A stretch of DNA of 46,316 bases from the NCBI GenBank assembly GCA_023231475.1, contig JALJEE010002989.1, forward strand, positions 1 to 46,316. Direction: 5' to 3'. Made by a program: the position numbers and the translations under genes. This DNA comes from Seison nebaliae (lineage: Eukaryota > Rotifera > Pararotatoria > Seisonacea > Seisonidae). The notes under the pieces were generated by a model that did no database searches, was not told the DNA's origin, and worked only from the letters and a program-made list of their open reading frames with translations. The stretch's first letter is position 1; the number at the start of each line of letters is the position of its first letter. This document shows, piece after piece, positions 34,875 to 45,800 of the stretch.

Positions 34875-35963
34875 TCAACATCTATCATCATTAGTCAGTT
34901 CATTTGAGGTACATTCAGGTATACTTTCACTTGGTAATTTAGGAACGTATTTAAAAAATATTAATTCCAAAATGAAGGAACATCCTCTCCACATTCCGAC
35001 AAATGTCGTTAAGATGTTTAAGAATATGTTATTTTCATTATTCGTATCCACAGTTAAATCCAAAACAAAAAAATACCATGGTATAGCACTTAAAGTTAGA
35101 AACGATGAATATGTAATTTGTGATAGACGAAATGCAGACAATTGTCCATAAATCCATTTCGATAATGGATAAGTTTGATCTAATCGTTGATTCTTGTGGA
35201 CATCCATCAATGTAATAACGGTTGCCAATGTGATAAGAAAAGTACTTGAAGCGATCAGGATTTTCAAAGATTTAGTGTCAAGGGTTAAAAAATTTTGTTT
35301 CGGTTTAAAACAAAAATGCCTTTCATTTTTAAATATATTACCATTAGTAAAAGTAGCTATTATAGTTAATGAAATTATTTGAATGATGAAAGTACCAATA
35401 ATATTTTCATATGATGTTCCAAAACGACCTTTCACTAATTTGACAATGCTTGAGAAGGAACCACATTCAACATGATTATTATAATCCGAATCAGAACAAC
35501 GACCATACTCCTTCAAATTTTTATAAATTCGAGTAATTCCCAGATTGATCATAATTTGTACTACAAAATAAATGGCATTTGTCACACTAATTTGATTACA
35601 AAAATATCTACAGAGACTTTGTTTCTCATCATGGTAATATTTTAGTAATAATCTTCCTATCAATGCCACCAAAAAAGCCAAACCAATTACATTTCGGTAA
35701 ATAATTAATAATTGTAAATATTGCAAAGAAACATAACATTTCATATTAGTTTCCGTAGATGCCAATCGGTTACGATAAACAAAAAATTTCTTCATATGGT
35801 AGTAAAAAGAGTATAAGAGAAATAAAACACTTAAACTACTCAACGTTATCGATGTATATATGAAGTTCAAAGTTGTTTCAGATTTTTCATTCAGTCCTGC
35901 TCTAAGTCGAATTTTGTTTAAGACAAGACTAGTGAGATTTGTTGTAAAAATTTCACTATCCAT
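34875..35963 (-). CDS. orphan seven-transmembrane receptor, intronless
   Basis: One 362-codon frame. Seven hydrophobic segments are visible, near residues 33-57, 80-106, 122-145, 187-207, 230-252, 278-300 and 315-337, beginning for example with FIYTSITLSSLSVLFLLY and LLIIYRNVIGLAFLVALIGR. An N-glycosylation site (NLT) lies at the short N-terminus. A Cys before helix 3 (SLCRYFC) and one in the loop after helix 4 (ERHFCFKPK) are placed as in the conserved GPCR disulfide. There is no clear DRY motif after helix 3 (ITRIYKNL) and no NPxxY in helix 7, so this is a divergent GPCR-like protein rather than a recognisable class A member. A chemosensory or peptide receptor is possible. The lack of introns is unusual here. 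Confidence 0.6.
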   Translation of the reverse strand: MDSEIFTTNLTSLVLNKIRLRAGLNEKSETTLNFIYTSITLSSLSVLFLLYSFYYHMKKFFVYRNRLASTETNMKCYVSLQYLQLLIIYRNVIGLAFLVALIGRLLLKYYHDEKQSLCRYFCNQISVTNAIYFVVQIMINLGITRIYKNLKEYGRCSDSDYNNHVECGSFSSIVKLVKGRFGTSYENIIGTFIIQIISLTIIATFTNGNIFKNERHFCFKPKQNFLTLDTKSLKILIASSTFLITLATVITLMDVHKNQRLDQTYPLSKWIYGQLSAFRLSQITYSSFLTLSAIPWYFFVLDLTVDTNNENNIFLNILTTFVGMWRGCSFILELIFFKYVPKLPSESIPECTSNELTNDDRC

Positions 35964-36391
35964 TTTTAGTTTAGAAATAATTTTTAGTTGAATGAGCTGT
36001 TAAATTTGATTATTTATTAAGACTTCAGGCATAAGTGTGTTTCGCTTAGTAGTATGAATATTTTGGCTTTTAAGGTTTGAAGTATTTTTGGAAAATTGAA
36101 AAAAATTTTGGGATGTCTTCCGAAAAATCTTATGGAAAAAAATGAAGACGTCATCTACTTATATCTAACAGAAACGATAGACAATAATTTAAGGTGAGCA
36201 ATTTATTCAATAATGCAAATGGAATTGCTAAAAATAGGTCAAACTAAAGAATTATAATTTTATTTATGTTTAATGACTTTGTTAACAAATTTGATTGATT
36301 TTTATTTTGCTATATATGTTATATTGCTATGTTCGAATCAGTTAACTGAAAAAAACCGCTGTTATTCTTTCCTGCTATTCGTTAAACAGCT
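35964..36391. other. receptor promoter side
   Basis: AT-rich DNA upstream of the 7TM gene. No supported feature. Confidence 0.4.
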
Positions 36392-36790
36392 TTGAATTCG
36401 ATAAATAAATCCGCACGTCATGGTATGACTGTCCGCAATCCTTCATTGTCTGGTTCAACTTCTAATCCAACTATCACCAAGGTACCGGAAAGAGCAGTGC
36501 GAAAGAGAGAAAAGAAAAACGCCGTCAACGTCCGTCTCGGGACTCGTACTGACTGTCTGGTTATGGGTGCACAACCGCGTCCTCCGAAATCCATCCTTCG
36601 TTCTCTATTGGTGACCAATTTCCACCCTTCGTCCACGACAACCCAATGTGGCGAAACTCATCTCTGAAATTAATCTGCAAGCAGTCGAACTTTGGCGAAT
36701 GAAGAGTAAACTTCGGGAAGAAGCAAAATGTAAGAAAAGTTTTGTTAAGGAAGGAGTAGAATTATCCGAACAGAATATAATTATAAAGGT
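36392..36790 (+). pseudogene. coding-like relic of unknown family
   Basis: A patch clearly richer in G+C than its surroundings. It holds a basic, Ser/Thr-rich frame (ATG at 36420; MTVRNPSLSGSTSNPTITKV, then VPERAVRKREKKN) and, in another frame just downstream, a helix-prone charged stretch (VAKLISEINLQAVELWRMKS). The two frames are not linked by an intron with visible sites, so it looks like a decayed gene or a fragment of a mobile element. I do not recognise the family and cannot choose between these. Age unknown. Confidence 0.3.
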
Positions 36791-37232
36791 GATTGAATGA
36801 TATAATTAATTTTACTTTAAAGTTCTATTAAAAATTAAAATTTTAAAAATTCTGAAAACTTTTAGACTTCATTTATATCGAGATGCATATAGATCCATTG
36901 TATAGATCCATCCAAAGCAGTTATAGTGAAGACAATACTAATAAATAGAAGACATTCTCTTAGAAAGACTTAATTTAGAAAATTAATCTGCTGTTTCTTG
37001 GTTAATTCAATGTTTGTCGAAATTAATAATCTTCGTTGCTGATTGTGGTGTTAATGATTAATTTCCGCTTCGTGACAGAGTAATTTCATTACGTTAATTT
37101 CTTAATTTTTTTCTGTCTGGATTGGAATATTTGTATTATATTAATATATTTATAGTTGTAGAGTAATCTAAAATTAAACTATTCAATTTTTCATTTTTCA
37201 TTTTTTAATTTTACATTTTCTTTTTTTGATTA
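36791..37232. other. AT-rich spacer
   Basis: Spacer before the membrane-protein gene. A TATA-like 'atattaatatatttata' lies at about 37137-37154, 80 bp upstream of its ATG, and could be promoter. No other feature. Confidence 0.4.
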
Positions 37233-39484
37233 ATGCCAGGAAAAGAATCATACGGAATAAATATATTTCTTAATTTGTTCCTTATCATTTCAATAACAAC
37301 GTGTGTCCAATTTACGAAAAAAGCCGAATATGAAATTGATATAGAAAAACATGATCGTGAATGTGGTAAATTTATGTATCATTGGATCAGTGGCAACAAG
37401 AAAGAGGGACCTCCGTTAAAATTTTTTTGCTCAATAATTAAATTTTAAGTATATAACTAAATTTAATATATTTTCCGAATCAAAATATAGGATAGAATGC
37501 TAATATTTTTCAACCTGTTTTTTATTTTTCACAAAATTCACAGATGAAAAATAGGGTCCTAATTGATGGGATTCTCTACCACTTTATAATTTTTATTCAG
37601 ATAACATTCCCAATTGAATCTAACTTTTTACGTTCTTTAACAGATTTGGTTTCACTGTCCCAATGAAGAGAGTTTGTAGCAAGCATAAACATAAATCCGT
37701 TTATCTGATTTATCCAGGTTTAGAAGAATATTTTAGAGAATAGGATTCATATCAATCTTTTCAATAGAAAACAAAAAGTTCAAAATTTTGAGAAATAATA
37801 AGAAAGTTATTAGTTCATAATTTTTTAATCAAATTAATTTTTTTCACCTCAGTTTTATTACGAACAATTAGTTACAAATCTATCGAAAATTTTATTGAAT
37901 AAATAATTGTCTCTAAGGATCTCAATTGCACCACATGTTCCGATTGTCAAATGCGGGTATTCTATAGGGAACTTGGTTTACAAGTCAAGTTATAGATCAC
38001 TATTTTTTCTATCATTTCCTGTTGTATTACTCAAAGCTTGGTAAAAATTATCATTAAAATTTACACAATATTTTTTTAGTTCTAATTCTAGTATTTCAAT
38101 GTCTTTAGGTGTGTGGACAACAAAATCGTAATGATGTGCCTCGTTAAACTTTTGATTCCTCCCATAACTTATTATCTTAGATATATATTCTTAGGTATGA
38201 TAAATATGCCGAAAATAAAAAAGATGTTCATCTCAGAATTGGCAAAGGACCGAATTCATGTGAAGTTTTTGCCCAAAATATGGAAGAATACAGTTAATAC
38301 ATTTAATCTCACTACATCAATGAAACAATTAAATAAAAGCATTTAAGCATTATATACCTATAGACGAAAACAACCCGGATGGAAAGTTGAATGTCACCAA
38401 AGTAGGTTTACTTCAGATATTCATTATTGTGTTGTGAAAGTTTTCATATTATGTGAAATTAATTTATGAATTTGATGATGATTTATGGTATGAATTTATA
38501 ATATGATCCAACTATAATTAGTATTTATGTGATGGTTATGGACAGAAACATAAAAGAAATAAAAGATTAATTGCAATATCAGATTTTTTTTTCTTTATTT
38601 ATTTAATCGATAACAGGATATTTTGAAAAATTTCCAATTTTAAGTAGTTGTTGCTGTTGTTCATTTTTACTGTGATAGAGATGTGATCCTGAGAGATTTT
38701 AATATTATTTTTCTTTTTAGAAATACCAAGAAAAGTTGTTAGGAAAACTTTAAAGTTAACGGCAAAAACATCAGATGCGACAGAAGAAGAAAAGCATATA
38801 ATGCAAGATGAATCTACCAGTTTGGAAAAAAAAATAAAAATTTGCGAAAAAAGAGTAAAATTTGAAGTTATCATTCCTTTAATTTTTGAAAAATAATATT
38901 ATTACTTGCTCCATAAGAATTTTACTGATTACAATGATTTACAATGGGGTTTTGAATCTCGTAAATTTGTCGATGGTCACGCCGACGATGATTTTCTGTT
39001 CTGTGAAGCCGAATTGGTCGCCACTACAACAGTTATGTTACATAAACATCTCATTAGTATCATTATATAATTGATAGGTTGAAGATGAAAAATCATTTTT
39101 AAATGCATTGAAACCAATGCAATCTCTTACAACCTTTGGTGATTCATTACAATTAGTTGATATATTGGAAAGTTTTAAGATTTAAGATAAAATAATTAAA
39201 TTTTTTTTTAGAAATTGATGATAGTTCCTTTACAAATAAAAGCGGTAAGAGAGCAAAAAGCCTAATAATTTCGGGTGTTATTTTATTCATACTGTTTTTA
39301 ATGGCTTTAGCAGCAAGGACTGCCTGTCGAAAACCGCAAATGAAACAATTAAAAGCGTTATTTTTCAAACTTACTCAACTAATCATATCTGTTTCTTATC
39401 TTTCTCATTTGTAGGGAGAAACATTTTGTTCCTAGGAAAACCATTTCTACAGCTGGCACCAATGATACAGCACAAACAGTATAA
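37233..39484 (+). CDS. unrecognised type I single-pass membrane protein (12-exon model)
   Basis: Exons 37233-37414, 37644-37698, 37918-37988, 38109-38142, 38181-38292, 38364-38405, 38617-38643, 38721-38866, 38918-39031, 39078-39171, 39212-39356 and 39415-39484 chain in phase to 363 residues. A signal peptide (INIFLNLFLIISITTC) leads an ectodomain with about a dozen cysteines, including DLNCTTCSDCQMRVF, then VHLRIGKGPNSCEVFAQ, ICEKRVKFE and DDDFLFCEAELV, plus N-glycosylation sites (NVT, NFT). A basic stop-transfer precedes a single helix (SLIISGVILFILFLMALA), and a 35-residue basic tail ends NDTAQTV. The last six exons are the firmest: only one frame is open in each, and phases agree. The first six are tentative because introns there are longer (up to 230 bp). 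Ten of eleven introns start GTT, as in known genes nearby. I do not recognise the family; a receptor or adhesion role is only suggested by topology. Confidence 0.5.
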
Positions 39485-40036
39485 TGATATAATATTATTT
39501 TTTTCCAATAGTTATAAATTAATCCTATAGATGGGAAAAATTTTCATTTATGTTTTCAAGAGTTTCAATATTCAATTCAATTCCCAAAGGAAATTTTCAA
39601 ATTTTATATAATATTTTAATTGTTTAACAACTTAAAGGAATTCAGCATTATTTTTCTAAAAACGAACCTTTATCCTACAAATTTATATGACAGATGTGTA
39701 TACTGTTCTTCGAGTCAAATTTACAATCATCATTCTTCTTATTATTATTATTATTTATTATCAAAATTCCCGTCGGGATAAATTAGAAAAAATATTAAAA
39801 AACTTCCGGTTCTCACCAATGTTGATCAAGTGGTGCAAGTCGATAAGAGTTTCTTGATTAATCGGAGAAGACGTGATCGGATCGTTAGAAAAAAATGAAG
39901 TCCTTAAAATTATGAAGAAGGAGAATATCTCGTGGTAAATCGTAGTATCGAATAGTATGAGAAAAGATTGAGTGAAAATTGAGGCAATTTTGAATAAAAT
40001 TTCATCAACTTACAATTGCTCTGTTTTTAAATCTTA
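39485..40036. other. 3' flank between convergent genes
   Basis: AT-rich DNA with an (ATT)n run near 39740-39760. No supported gene or RNA. It would hold both 3' UTRs if the minus-strand candidate at 40037 is real. Confidence 0.4.
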
Positions 40037-40680
40037 TTAATTACTAAATTTAGATGGCCCTAATTTCTTCCTTAAAACGAATAGAGCCACTATCAGCATA
40101 ATAAATGTGACAACCATTAAGAAAATGAAGAAGAAAAGTTTTACTTCCGATAAAAATTTCAATGGATGGAAATTGACTTTCGTTACATGTATTAAATTTA
40201 GGACTAAATAAACAACTATATTTATATTCAGTTTGATTCGAATTATAATCGCATTCCCAGTTCTGATAATTAATTATTACGACAACCAGGAGGTTCAAAT
40301 AAATTGATAAAAATTTAACGAAGTCTTAAGACTCTTCCGTTTCTTTAAAAAGTTAAGGACTGGGGGGACAGATCGTAACCCTATATAAAAATTATGTATA
40401 TAACCCAAAAAAGGACAGTTCGTAACCTAATTTTCTTAATTTCGGACAGTTCTCAACCTTTTTTCTATTAATATATATAAATAAATAATTTTTATATAGG
40501 GTTACAATCTGTCCGGTTACCAAGTTAAGGAATAACTTTAAAGAGAAGGGAATATGAGAACATGACGAATTTATGAAATAAATTAGGTTTAGTACAAGTG
40601 AAGGTAGTAGATGTTGTATCAAGGTGAAGTAGTGAAGGTAGAATGTTATCAATACCATGTGGCTTCAATAGAGAGCCAAT
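40037..40680 (-). CDS. candidate 3' exons of a second single-pass membrane protein
   Basis: Tentative model of three exons: an open stretch 40537-40680 (5' end not found), 40187-40262 and 40037-40143. They join in phase over a 274-bp intron (GTTATT...ATCAG) and a 43-bp intron (GTAACG...GGAAG). The pieces read as an ectodomain with cysteines and glycosylation sites (TTSTTFTCTKPNLF, NWECDYNSNQTEYKYSC), then a membrane helix (FFFIFLMVVTFIMLIVALFV) and a short basic tail (LRKKLGPSKFSN). The large intron contains the 162-bp MITE; without it the intron would be about 100 bp. A competing ATG frame at 40658 reads a hydrophobic start and runs into the MITE. No family recognised. Confidence 0.28.
40366..40395. 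repeat. left inverted repeat of the MITE
   Basis: Thirty bases beginning GGACAGATCGTAACC; pairs with 40485-40514 with one mismatch (C/T at the ninth base). Confidence 0.85.
40485..40514. repeat. right inverted repeat of the MITE
   Basis: Reverse complement begins GGACAGATTGTAACC; 29 of 30 bases match the left arm. Confidence 0.85.
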
Positions 40681-41400
40681 TTAATTATATCTGAGAATTG
40701 TATATTCATAATTGATAATATATATTGATTGTTATTGTATATTATATTAATAATTAAATTAAATTTCTTAGGAAATTAAAAATTCGAAATTGAATTATGT
40801 TCGAATTGTAAAAAAGAGTAATAATTTATTAATTTATTTTTACAGAATAAAATTAGTTGACCATATCCACATTTAATAGACGATAATAAGCGGATAATAG
40901 TTGATAAAATGATTAGAATTGAAAATGGATGAAAAAGATATATATAATTATCTTTTTTTCCAGCAAGAATACGTTCGTCGAAGGAAGAAAATGAATAAAA
41001 GTTATATCGCAGACTAACAACCAAGAATTCGTTCTTGGAAGATGATGATGAAGAATAATTATTTTTAGAGTTTATTATTATTATTATTATTTCCAAACGC
41101 AAATAAAGAAAAGAAAAATAATATTTATGTTTATCGATCTGACGAATCGAGTGGATTCATCAAAATCTGGTTCTATTAAACAAAAAAATGAGAATAAAAT
41201 TAAATACTTCCATACGTTCCTGATAAGTTTTGTGAGAAATTTAATTGAAAATGAATTGTCGTTATCTCCATCCATTTTTATGATAAGTTGCCATGTGAAG
41301 AAAGAATTCGTTTTTTGTTGACGATGAGATGAATAATGAAGGAAAACATATAAAATGTGAAGTTAGAGAGACACCGGTTTCTTCGTATCCATTCTATCAT
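40681..41400. other. spen 3' flank
   Basis: AT-rich DNA downstream of the split-ends stop codon, presumably including its 3' UTR. ORFs at 40776-41102 and 41087-41275 (minus) are Ile/Ser-rich low-complexity readings without motifs. No RNA gene recognised. Confidence 0.4.
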
Positions 41401-42838
41401 TTATAATGGATGGGATACTGGAGTGATGATGATGAGAAGATGAGGTGTATTGTTCAATAATGGTTCGCGACTAGCTGCGTACGTCATTAATGCTTGTCGT
41501 GAGAAATTACACGGAGGAAAAATGTGAACAGTGTGTGTGTTCTGATGATTCTTCCCATCCGGATTAATTGTAACTGGTGATATGGATCGAATATCATCAT
41601 TCTGATGAATGTTGACGTTCACTATGCCAGCTGCACGTTTCTCCGTCAAATATTGAATGAAAGATTCGTGGAGTTTATGTCCTTGTGCACTTTTCTGATT
41701 GGATTGGGATGCACAGGCTGTTATCAACATGATACACGTCTCTCGAGATCCCATCAATTTCCTGACGTTCTCCAATTGCGATAGTTCCATTCTCATTCGT
41801 TGACTAATTCGCATGAGTGGAACGTGAGCAAATTGATCGTCATGATCCGCTTCAATCATCGGATGCGCTTGGATTGGGAACGTATTGAGAACCGTTTCTG
41901 CCACCGCTAGATTTCCGTTGAGAAATTCAATTTGAATTTTAGCTGCGTCGCTCTTCAAGACTAGTTGGAAATACCAAATACGGCCTTTTGGTACGGAGAG
42001 AGTGGGTGAAATCATTTCGAATTTATTCTCATTTCCTTCCAATTGTTTGACTGGTGGTGGTGTGGAAAGAACTGGCGGAATGGAATTGGTCGACGGTTGA
42101 GATGGTGTGGAAGATGGAACTGACTTAGGAGGAATTAACATACTGAACTTATCGTCGATGAGACTCTTGACTAAATTGCCACTGTCATTATTAAGTTGTT
42201 TGAGCAGTTGTTGGAAATTGTCATGATTCACTAAAGAACATCCCTGAGTGAGCATATTACGATATTGTTGTTGTGGTGATGATTGACCGAGTGGGAAAAG
42301 TGAATTGGTCGAATCTAAATATTGTTTCGTTTGTTCTTGTGTTGACTTGTTGGATGGCCTCGTACCCAACGACGTTGATGATGATGGTGATATGTTATGA
42401 TTAATTTCTGCTGGTCTTTGTGACAAGTGAACTATTTTCGGTGATTCTTCTACATCGTCTATTTGACATGATGAAAAACGTTTGGGACGAGAAGGTCCAG
42501 CTCTGGGATCTGATGAAAATAAATGGAACTTATTGAAATCCCTATCATCTGTCGTCAACTTCGTCAATAATTCGGAATCTTCTCCGTCCTTTGATAAATG
42601 ACTATTCAAATATTCAATTTTTATCTTTTTGATTTCTGTAGAATCTTTCGTACATTTGGGAATGGGCGAAATGACGGAGGAGGATGAAGATGATGAAAAT
42701 GATGGATCTAATTCAATAATTTGATGATTCTTATTATTTGGAAGATAGGACGAATTAAATTGATTTGTTGTCGTTGTCAAATTAATTGAACGTTTTATTC
42801 CAGATGATAACAGATAATCATCTTTAGACATCGACTGC

Positions 42839-42875
<37 letters not shown>

Positions 42876-45800
42876 GATGATTATTAATTGGTGATGGTGA
42901 TAATTGTGATTGGAATAAATGTGTCAAACGATTTGAATCGATTTGAGAATGATTTGGAAAATTCGTTTTTGCTGTCAAATAATTTGGTGAAACAAAAGAT
43001 TTTTTCTGTACAGATGTATTATTATTCTGATGAGACAGATATTGTACAGGAGAATTATTCCGTTGTTGTGGATAAAAATGTTGTTGTTGTTGTTGTTGAT
43101 AATTGATATCAGTTGAATGAATATTTACCGTTATATTTCCTGCAGCTACAGCATCGATCACTTCATCAACATGTAATTCTTTTATTCTCTCATTATCTTC
43201 TCGTTGAATGTTATGTTGTTCTCGATTCTTTTTATTCTCCTCTCGCTGATGTGTAGTACGATAAGCTTCTATCATCGATGATATGGATTGAGGTTGAATC
43301 AAATTATCTCCCAATACATTCTTCTCATTCAAATATCCTGATTTCGTTAAAGGCGTCAATGATACATTCGTCACTGAATTATCTACCGTCTTGTCTTTGA
43401 TCAGATTCGTTGTAAGATAACTGGTTGGTTGAGTCTTGACAACATCCGAATTCTTCGGTGGTTCATAATTCAAATATGGATCCTCACTCGATGCGAAAGA
43501 CAAAGAAGAAGATGATAATGTGGCGTTGGAAAATGAGTTATTGGATGTGGTAGATAAAAGTTGATGCAACAAACCAGAATTCTCTGATTTCCCTAAAACC
43601 AAATTCATGGACGTATTCGAATCATTCGCAATTAAAGGATTGATCGATTTCATGGGTAAATCATTCGATCCTACTAACGACGATGATGATGGCGATAAAT
43701 GTTTCGTCGAAAGGAAATTCATTCGATTCGGTGATAACGGTGCCATATTAATAGTGTTATTGACAATAGTTGTCGATGGCAATGTTTGTTCAAACTTGCT
43801 ATTATTATTATTATTATTATTATTACATCTAGATCGATTGTTATGAGTTTTAAGTGAATATGTTTGAATATCATCAACTCGAATCGTCATCTTATCTGAT
43901 AATGTCATATCCGGTAATGTTGCCAAATAATTCCGGATCGATGAATTGAGTACTTGATGAGTACTTGATGGTGTACAAGTAATTTGAACAGGTATCGATT
44001 TTGATACATCATCATTCATATTTTTCGGTTGTCGATTCTGCTGATATGATACTTGTTGTTGATGTTGTTGTTGACTTGCTTGTTGTTGTTGATTTTGTTG
44101 AGAGTTGGTTGATGATGATCGAGGAATATTTTTTGGAAGAGAATTTTTCTTTGACGAATAATTTTGTTGTGGATTAGATTTTTGAATATAATTCTTATGA
44201 GATGTAGAACGTCCTCCATTTTTATGATTTGATAATGATGATAAATTTCCTGCAGTTGACGTTACATGATGTTGTTGTTGTGGTGGAATATTGAAAGGAT
44301 ATTCTTTTGAATTATTATAAGCAATATTATTATTATTTTTAATATTGTTGTTGTTGTTGTTGTTAGTGGTGGAGGTGGTGGTTGTAGTGAAGTTGGAGAC
44401 ATTAATACTTTTCATGACCATATCGGAGATATTTGGAGATTTATTATTCAATTGATTAATAACTTTCGATTGATCGTTTGTTGATTCGAGTAAATTAATA
44501 TTCATAATATTATTCGATTGTTGACATCGACGAGGTTGTGAATTAAAATGTGAATTAGTATGTTGTGGCTGTTGTCGGTGCGGTTGTTGCGGATTCTGCA
44601 ATTGGACAACTTCGTTCGATTTTCTCAACTGTAATGCCTGCAAAGAATTGTTACTATCCAAAGCGGTCTGTGAATGGCAATTGGCATTATTATATGACGT
44701 TTGTAAATTCAACGGTTTATATAAGGATGATGGATCTGACGCTTTTGTCTGTTGTTCGAACGGATATATTCCACCACTCAATTGTGGATCCGTCAACAAA
44801 TTCTGTTTTTTCATCACATTATTATTATTATTATTATTGGTCATGTTTGATTTTGTCGTTAAATATTTCGGTTGACGAATTGATGATGTTGATATTGGTT
44901 GTTGTTTGGAATAATGTTGTTCTTGTCGTTGTTGTTGGGGAGGATGTATACTATTGATTTGGATGACAGTTGTTGAAATATTTTGATTGAGAATAACATC
45001 ATTCTTATTCAATTGACAACGAGTAGATGTTGTTATTATTGTTGACGTTGCCGGTGGAATAATTGGATCGCTTAAGAAGGATTGTGACGAATATGATAAA
45101 TTCTTATTTGGCGTATTTGGCTTGAAAATTATTTGTTGTTGTTGTTTTTGTTGTATATCATAAATATTTTGTTCATTATTTGAATTATATTGATTCGAAT
45201 TCGGTTGTTGTCGATTATTCATCGAATTAATAGTCGATGGTCGTATATTTTTCATAGGTGTTGGTTGATGTTGAATATATTCTGCATTCTGCTCTTGTTG
45301 TTGTTGTTGTACCAATTGTCCAGATGAATTTTGATTTTGTTGTCCGGAACATAAATATTGAGTAGGAAGAGTTAATTGTGGTGAAGATAAATAAGATTGT
45401 TGTGATTGAGGATTTAAATAATTTGTTGAATTGTTTTTCTGATGATGACCACCAGATGCCGTCTGTTGTTGTTGTTGTTGAAATGGAATATTCTGTAAAT
45501 TATTTCCTTTCGACGATTGATTCATATTCATACAATTCTGTTGATAAATTTGATCATCTCCATTCTTTTTATTCTCTAAAAATTTCCGATGATGAACTTT
45601 CTCATTAGGTTGATGATGAAATACTTCTTGATGATTCTTCATTTTTACTTTCTGATTCGCACAATTATCAAATGGCATCAAATCTACTTCATATGAATCC
45701 ATCAACAATGACATTCTCTTTACACTATTTCTTGCGCCATTATTCATCATATTATTATTATTATTATTATTATTATTATCATCATTATTATTATTAACCA

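Larger units (their letters stand above)
40350..40531. mobile_element. MITE-like non-autonomous DNA transposon with 10-bp target duplication
   Basis: The direct repeat AAGTTAAGGA at 40350-40359 and 40522-40531 flanks a 162-bp AT-rich element (40360-40521). Near-terminal inverted repeats of 30 bp, 40366-40395 and 40485-40514, differ at one position. A 15-bp motif GGACAGWTCGTAACC recurs inside at 40413-40427 and, with two changes, at 40444-40458, so the unit occurs three times forward and once inverted. It has no coding capacity. A 10-bp duplication is in the range of Mutator-like elements, but the outermost 6-7 bp are not inverted repeats, so the superfamily is uncertain. The intact duplication and nearly identical arms suggest a fairly young insertion. 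Confidence 0.75.
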
